9,330 nt of DNA from an uncultured Bacilli bacterium (GTDB taxonomy: Bacteria > Bacillota_I > Bacilli_A > RF39 > UBA660), in NCBI GenBank assembly GCA_910587725.1, contig CAJUNG010000049.1, positions 1 through 9,330 of the forward strand, written 5' to 3'. Under the pieces are notes generated by a model. The model was not told the origin of the DNA. It ran no database searches and saw only the letters and a list, made by a program, of their open reading frames with translations. Shown here in pieces: positions 6,283-9,330 of this stretch (its first letter is position 1; the number at the start of each line of letters is the position of its first letter). Position numbers and translations under genes: made by a program.

Positions 6283-6327
6283 TGTCAAATACTTTTGACA
6301 GACAAAACATGAAAGTTAATATATAGT
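6283..6327 (+). promoter_or_regulatory. Palindromic operator overlapping a second promoter (P2)
   Basis: TGTCAAA (6283-6289) and TTTGACA (6294-6300) form a perfect inverted repeat with a four-base centre. Its right arm contains TTGACA (6295-6300), a consensus -35. Possible -10 boxes are TAATAT (6317-6322, 16-base spacer) or TATAGT (6322-6327, 21-base spacer, less likely). A protein on the palindrome would block P2 and could roadblock P1. The XRE protein encoded right after it is the obvious candidate, by inference. Confidence 0.6.
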
Positions 6328-6345
6328 GATAAACGGAGGTAGGAA

Positions 6346-6927
6346 ATGGAGATTGGAAGTAAAATAAAAAAATATAGAGAGCTAAAAAGTATATCTCAGG
6401 AGGAACTCGCACAAAAAGTCTTTGTATCCAGACAGACGATATCCAATTGGGAAACAAATAAATATTATCCAGATATAAAAAGCTTAACTTTACTCGCAAA
6501 TACCTTTGAAATTTCCCTTGATGATTTCATTAAAGAAGATATGGAAGAAATTAAAATGATTGTCGAAGAAGAAAAAATCAAAAGATTTCATCGATTAGGT
6601 ACACTTTATTCTATTGAATTATTAGTTTTAGTTGTCGGATTTCTTCCCTTACTGAAATGGGGAAATAGAATTGGTATTTCCATCTGGTTAATTATCCTTT
6701 TTATTGCATGGGTAACCGCATTTATGATTGAAAAGTTTAAAAGAGACTATAATATTCAAACTTATAAGGAACTGATTTCTTTCGAAGAAGGGAAAATATT
6801 AACACACGATGAAATGCAACAAGAATTAGGGAAAAGAACTTATCAGAAATTTTTTATTGCCATAATTGTTGGAGTAATTACCATTGCTATTTTGGTGATA
6901 ATGGATTTGCTTTTGGCGGTTTTATAA
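6346..6927 (+). CDS. XRE-family regulator with C-terminal membrane domain
   Basis: 193 residues. An XRE/HTH_3 domain occupies about 4-61 (IKKYRELKSISQEELAQK, VSRQTISNWETNKYYPD, then the usual SLDDFIKED end). A charged helix (65-83) leads to three predicted transmembrane helices at about 84-103, 109-127 and 168-192, with a polar segment (128-167) between the second and third. The family is common in low-GC Gram-positives and usually acts as a membrane-tethered repressor; the ligand is rarely known. GGAGGT (6335-6340) lies 5 bases before the ATG. The gene has tandem promoters and an operator-like palindrome upstream, consistent with autoregulation. It faces away from the ZIP transporter across a 238-base divergent region, so it might control that gene, but nothing in the sequence proves it. 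No partner gene follows in the same unit; a terminator lies about 100 bases downstream. Confidence 0.9.
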   Translation: MEIGSKIKKYRELKSISQEELAQKVFVSRQTISNWETNKYYPDIKSLTLLANTFEISLDDFIKEDMEEIKMIVEEEKIKRFHRLGTLYSIELLVLVVGFLPLLKWGNRIGISIWLIILFIAWVTAFMIEKFKRDYNIQTYKELISFEEGKILTHDEMQQELGKRTYQKFFIAIIVGVITIAILVIMDLLLAVL

Positions 6928-7030
6928 AATCATTTGGTAATGAATAGAAAAGAGGAAAGGTTTGTGATTTAAAAAAATTTAAACTGAATAGATTCTGTAT
7001 TTGATTCTTTAGTGAAACTGAGACTTAACG

Positions 7031-7059
7031 ATTGAGGAAACAATTTCCTCAATTTTTTT
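7031..7059 (+). terminator. Terminator downstream of the second XRE gene
   Basis: ATTGAGGAAA (7031-7040) pairs perfectly over ten bases with TTTCCTCAAT (7044-7053) around loop CAA, followed by T residues to 7059. It lies 103 bases after the XRE stop codon, so that transcript would have a long untranslated tail. Confidence 0.9.
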
Positions 7060-7164
7060 GATTTCGATTTGTATGGAAATCATCTTTTTTAGAATAAATG
7101 CTAGAATCCATGTTATTGTCCAAACCTTAATCAAAAAATCGTCGGATGAAATTTGACCATACTA

Positions 7165-7178
7165 CCTTTTACAAAAGG
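7165..7178. repeat. Short inverted repeat of unknown role
   Basis: CCTTTT (7165-7170) and AAAAGG (7173-7178) are perfect inverted arms two bases apart. It lies about 60 bases upstream of the GntR promoter -35. It could be a protein site; it is too tight to be a transcript hairpin. It may be chance in A+T-rich DNA. Confidence 0.25.
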
Positions 7179-7238
7179 ATGAAAATGGAAGATAGACGAC
7201 TAAAGAAAAGTAAAGATAAATTTTACTTGCATTTTCTC

Positions 7239-7267
7239 TTGACAAGTGAAGAAAATAAATGTATTAT
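7239..7267 (+). promoter_or_regulatory. Promoter of the GntR-ABC operon
   Basis: TTGACA (7239-7244) and TATTAT (7262-7267) are 17 bases apart, a strong sigma-A promoter. The expected transcription start (about 7274) falls inside the inverted repeat at 7268-7287. Confidence 0.85.
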
Positions 7268-7287
7268 TGTATTAATCAAGTAATACA
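7268..7287. promoter_or_regulatory. Likely GntR (YtrA-type) operator
   Basis: TGTATTA (7268-7274) and TAATACA (7281-7287) form a perfect seven-base inverted repeat with a six-base centre, directly after the -10 box and over the start site. Its position is right for autorepression by the GntR protein encoded from 7300; the 13-base centre-to-centre spacing of the arms suits a dimeric winged-helix repressor. Binding is inferred. Confidence 0.7.
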
Positions 7288-7299
7288 AGAGGAGGGAAT

Positions 7300-7665
7300 A
7301 TGAACTTTAATTTTGATAACGAACGCCCAATTTACGTGCAATTAGTAGAACAATTAGAAATTGCCATTTTTTCTGAAAAGTTTGTTCCTGGACAACAACT
7401 GCCTTCGGTAAGAGAATTTTCTTCAATGCTAAAAGTGAATCCGAATACGATGCAAAAGGCATTAAGCGAATTAGAGTCAAAAGAGTTGATATATACAGAG
7501 CGAACCAATGGAAAATTTGTTACAACCGACAAAAAGAAAATTCAAAGGCGGAAAGAGAAATATGCAAATAAAGTGGCCATTACCTACTTGAATAGTATGA
7601 AAGAGTTGAACTTCACAGAAAAAGACGCCATAGAATATTTAAATCGGAGAAAGGAAGAAAAATAA
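7300..7665 (+). CDS. GntR-family transcriptional repressor, YtrA subfamily
   Basis: 121 residues. The winged helix-turn-helix covers about 8-76, with the family signature from P10-IYVQLVEQL through PGQQLPSVREFSSML (30-44), VNPNTMQKALSELE (47-59) and the wing ERTNGKFV. The C-terminal part (about 80-121) is only two charged helices, so there is no large ligand-binding domain; this short architecture is the YtrA type, whose members usually repress their own operon with an adjacent ABC transporter and respond to cell-wall or antibiotic stress in studied cases. That pattern holds here: AGGAGGG (7290-7296) starts it behind an operator-like repeat, and its TAA overlaps the ATG of the ABC ATPase by one base. 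The inducer is not visible in the sequence. Confidence 0.95.
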   Translation: MNFNFDNERPIYVQLVEQLEIAIFSEKFVPGQQLPSVREFSSMLKVNPNTMQKALSELESKELIYTERTNGKFVTTDKKKIQRRKEKYANKVAITYLNSMKELNFTEKDAIEYLNRRKEEK

Positions 7666-8360
7666 TGGAACTATTAACCATCAACAATTTGTATAAAAAC
7701 TATGGAAAAAAAGAAGTTTTAAAAGGAATTGATTTAGCTATTCCTAAGGGGAAGATAATTGGGCTTTTAGGAAAAAATGGAGCGGGGAAAACCACATTAA
7801 TTAAATTAATTAATGATTTGCTAACCGCAACAAAAGGAGAAATTCTCTTTAGAGGAGAAAAGATAGGAATTCAAAGTAAACAAAGGATTGCTTATCTTCC
7901 AGAAAGAACTTACTTAGATAAGACAATGAAGGTAAAACAAGCACTTCGCTTCTTTGAAGAGTTTTATGATAATTTTGAGTATAAAAAGGCAAGCAAGCTT
8001 TTGAAAGATTTAGATTTAGACGAGAATTTACGAATCAGCAAAATGAGTAAAGGAATGCAAGAAAAATTGCAGTTAATTCTAGTGATGTCAAGAAAAGCAG
8101 ACCTTTATATTTTAGATGAGCCATTAGGTGGAGTAGATCCGGCAACTAGAGAATATATTTTAGATACCATCTTGAATAATTTTAATGAAGAGGCAACCAT
8201 AATCATTTCTACGCATTTAATTCATGATATTGAAAAAATTTTAGATGAAGTGATATTTCTTGAACAAGGGAAAATTGCACTAAATGCCTCGTGTGATGAA
8301 TTAAGGGAAAAAGAAAACTCGTCAATTGATGAAATTTTTAGGAGGATGTTCAAATGTTAA
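7665..8360 (+). CDS. ABC transporter ATP-binding protein, YtrB-like
   Basis: 231 residues, one nucleotide-binding domain that powers the neighbouring permease from the cytoplasmic side. Walker A GKNGAGKT is at 36-43, Walker B LYILDE at 147-152 (D151, catalytic E152), D-loop GGVDP at 155-159 and the H-loop histidine is H184 in STHL. Two motifs are off consensus: the Q-loop position reads YLPE80 rather than YLPQ, and the signature is SKGMQ (128-132) instead of LSGGQ; both variants are familiar in this exporter/CcmA-like group. Its start overlaps the GntR stop (TAATG), with GGAGAAAGGAAG upstream, and its end overlaps the permease start by seven bases, so translation of the three genes is probably coupled. 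Substrate unknown. Confidence 0.95.
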   Translation: MELLTINNLYKNYGKKEVLKGIDLAIPKGKIIGLLGKNGAGKTTLIKLINDLLTATKGEILFRGEKIGIQSKQRIAYLPERTYLDKTMKVKQALRFFEEFYDNFEYKKASKLLKDLDLDENLRISKMSKGMQEKLQLILVMSRKADLYILDEPLGGVDPATREYILDTILNNFNEEATIIISTHLIHDIEKILDEVIFLEQGKIALNASCDELREKENSSIDEIFRRMFKC

Positions 8361-9145
8361 AAAAACTATTGAAGTATGATTTAAAATATATTTACAAAAC
8401 ACTTATCATTTTTTATCTAGTATCACTAAGCTTAGCAATCATTACTAGAGGATTTTTCTATCTTTCCCATTCGAGTATTTTCCATATATTAGGACAAATT
8501 ACTAGTGGAGTAACCATAATAATGATTTTCGGTATTATTGTGAATACTATAGTTCGTGTATGGACTCGTTTTACCCAAAACATGTATAAGGATGAATCTT
8601 ATCTTACACATACTTTACCAGTAAAAAAAGGTACCATTTATTTGTCTAAATTTTTATCTTCACTAATGACAATGTTTAGCAGTATACTAGTTATTTTTCT
8701 GACAATTGCGATAGCTTATTATTCGAAAGAGAATTTAGAATTTATAAAATTATCTTTAGAGGGTCTAGCAACTATATATGATAGTACAGCAATCAAGCTT
8801 ATCGTTATCTTGATGTTTGCTTTCTTCTTAGAAATTGCATTTTTGATGCAAGTTGGATATACAGGAATTATTTTAGGACATAGAAGTGAGTCACAAAGAA
8901 TAGTTAAATCTATTTTCTTTGGTGCTTTATTTTACATTGTAACTTCGTTGATTTCACTTTTGCTTTTATTTTTACTTGGTTTGGTAAACAAAGATATTTT
9001 AAATTTATTTATGACAAATAATGTATCCAATCTCACGGTCATCAAGCAAATTTTATATTTAGCGATTCTTTTTTATACGACCGTTTTAGGATTTTACTAT
9101 CTCTTAAATCAACATTTATTAAAGCAAGGTATAGATGTAGAATAA
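8354..9145 (+). CDS. ABC transporter permease (ABC-2-like, six helices)
   Basis: 263 residues with about six predicted transmembrane helices (15-35, 48-69, 101-123, 147-173, 185-211, 229-251). The N-terminal LLKYDLKYIYKT and the loop YKDESYLTHTLPVKKGTIYLSK (about 78-99, before helix 3) are the pattern of small permeases paired with YtrB-like ATPases in low-GC Gram-positives. With one permease gene and one ATPase gene, the likely complex is two copies of each. It starts seven bases inside the ATPase gene, with AGGAGG (8340-8345) 8 bases upstream. No substrate-binding protein is encoded, which favours export or an envelope-stress role over uptake. A terminator about 75 bases on closes the operon. 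Confidence 0.9.
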   Translation: MLKKLLKYDLKYIYKTLIIFYLVSLSLAIITRGFFYLSHSSIFHILGQITSGVTIIMIFGIIVNTIVRVWTRFTQNMYKDESYLTHTLPVKKGTIYLSKFLSSLMTMFSSILVIFLTIAIAYYSKENLEFIKLSLEGLATIYDSTAIKLIVILMFAFFLEIAFLMQVGYTGIILGHRSESQRIVKSIFFGALFYIVTSLISLLLLFLLGLVNKDILNLFMTNNVSNLTVIKQILYLAILFYTTVLGFYYLLNQHLLKQGIDVE

Positions 9146-9218
9146 AAATATAAAACCTAAAAAATATTCAGTTTATACTTATCTGAAAAAGTTACTTTTA
9201 AGACCAAAATATTAAATT

Positions 9219-9263
9219 AAGTATGGAATCATTACCTAGTGTAAATAAAATTCCATACTTTTT
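9219..9263 (+). terminator. Terminator of the GntR-ABC operon
   Basis: AAGTATGGAAT (9219-9229) pairs perfectly over 11 bases with ATTCCATACTT (9250-9260), followed by T to 9263. Part of the 20-base loop can pair further (TTAC with GTAA). Confidence 0.8.
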
Positions 9264-9292
9264 GTCAGTGGATAAAAAAAAATAAAAAAATT

Positions 9293-9330
9293 TTGACATT
9301 TTTTGGGGAAAATTGGAAATTTTTGCAAAT
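9293..9330 (+). promoter_or_regulatory. Possible promoter of a gene beyond the window
   Basis: A consensus -35 TTGACA is at 9293-9298, but no TATAAT-like box is visible 16-18 bases downstream before the window ends. The -10, if real, may be weak or lie in a different register. Confidence 0.25.

Larger units (their letters stand above)
6928..7238. other. Gene-free stretch between the second XRE gene and the GntR operon
   Basis: I see no gene here. The stretch contains one strong terminator (7031-7059), a short inverted repeat (7165-7178) and A+T-rich sequence. A 27-codon frame from an ATG at 7073 has no ribosome binding site and no recognisable features. No tRNA or riboswitch fold was noticed. 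Confidence 0.6.

Noticed and set aside
7073..7156. 27-codon frame in the gap before the GntR operon
   Set aside because: No ribosome binding site or promoter, and the peptide shows no anchor or other recognisable pattern.

Overview
The window reads as chromosomal DNA of a low-GC, Gram-positive-type bacterium, most likely a gut-associated member of the Bacillota (Bacilli, Erysipelotrichia or an RF39-like lineage). This is inferred from the very A+T-rich sequence, strong purine-rich ribosome binding sites, near-consensus sigma-A promoters (TTGACA, 17-base spacer, TATAAT-like), short hairpin terminators with T-tracts, and a YtrA-type GntR/ABC module. No 16S rRNA, tRNA or other phylogenetic marker is present, so a closer assignment is not supported. 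Tryptophan is TGG throughout and none of the nine genes ends in TGA; nothing forces a non-standard code.

Layout: (1) 71-2259 is a monocistronic-looking gene for a 709-residue ClpX-like AAA+ ATPase in which a long unrecognised N-terminal region replaces the usual zinc-binding domain. (2) 2303-3102 is a short-chain dehydrogenase/reductase with its own promoter; it resembles BaiA-type hydroxysteroid dehydrogenases in several motifs. (3) 3117-3525 holds the decayed 3' end of a Ser/Thr/Asn-rich surface- or phage-tail-like gene, with a frameshift near its end and an intact terminator. (4) 3556-5216 holds a membrane-tethered XRE-family regulator with six cysteines outside the membrane, followed by a membrane-anchored thioredoxin-like protein with a CPWC active site. 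(5) 5266-6107, on the minus strand, is a ZIP-family (GufA-type) metal transporter, closed by a bidirectional terminator. (6) 6204-6927 is a second membrane-tethered XRE regulator, preceded by two promoter-like sequences and a perfect palindrome overlapping the second -35 box. (7) 7239-9263 is a compact operon: a YtrA-type GntR repressor, an ABC ATPase and a six-helix ABC permease, with overlapping genes, an operator-like inverted repeat at the promoter and a terminator at the end.

As a whole this is an accessory region rich in envelope-linked regulation: two HTH proteins tethered to the membrane, one GntR-controlled exporter-like module, one metal transporter and one extracytoplasmic thiol oxidoreductase. 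The two least ordinary items are the ClpX-like ATPase with a novel N-terminal half, which keeps the IGF tripeptide used for ClpP docking, and the pairing of a cysteine-rich membrane regulator with a thioredoxin-like protein, which could be a thiol-sensing circuit. Both functions are inferences. No CRISPR array, insertion sequence, tRNA, rRNA, attachment site or replication origin was seen.
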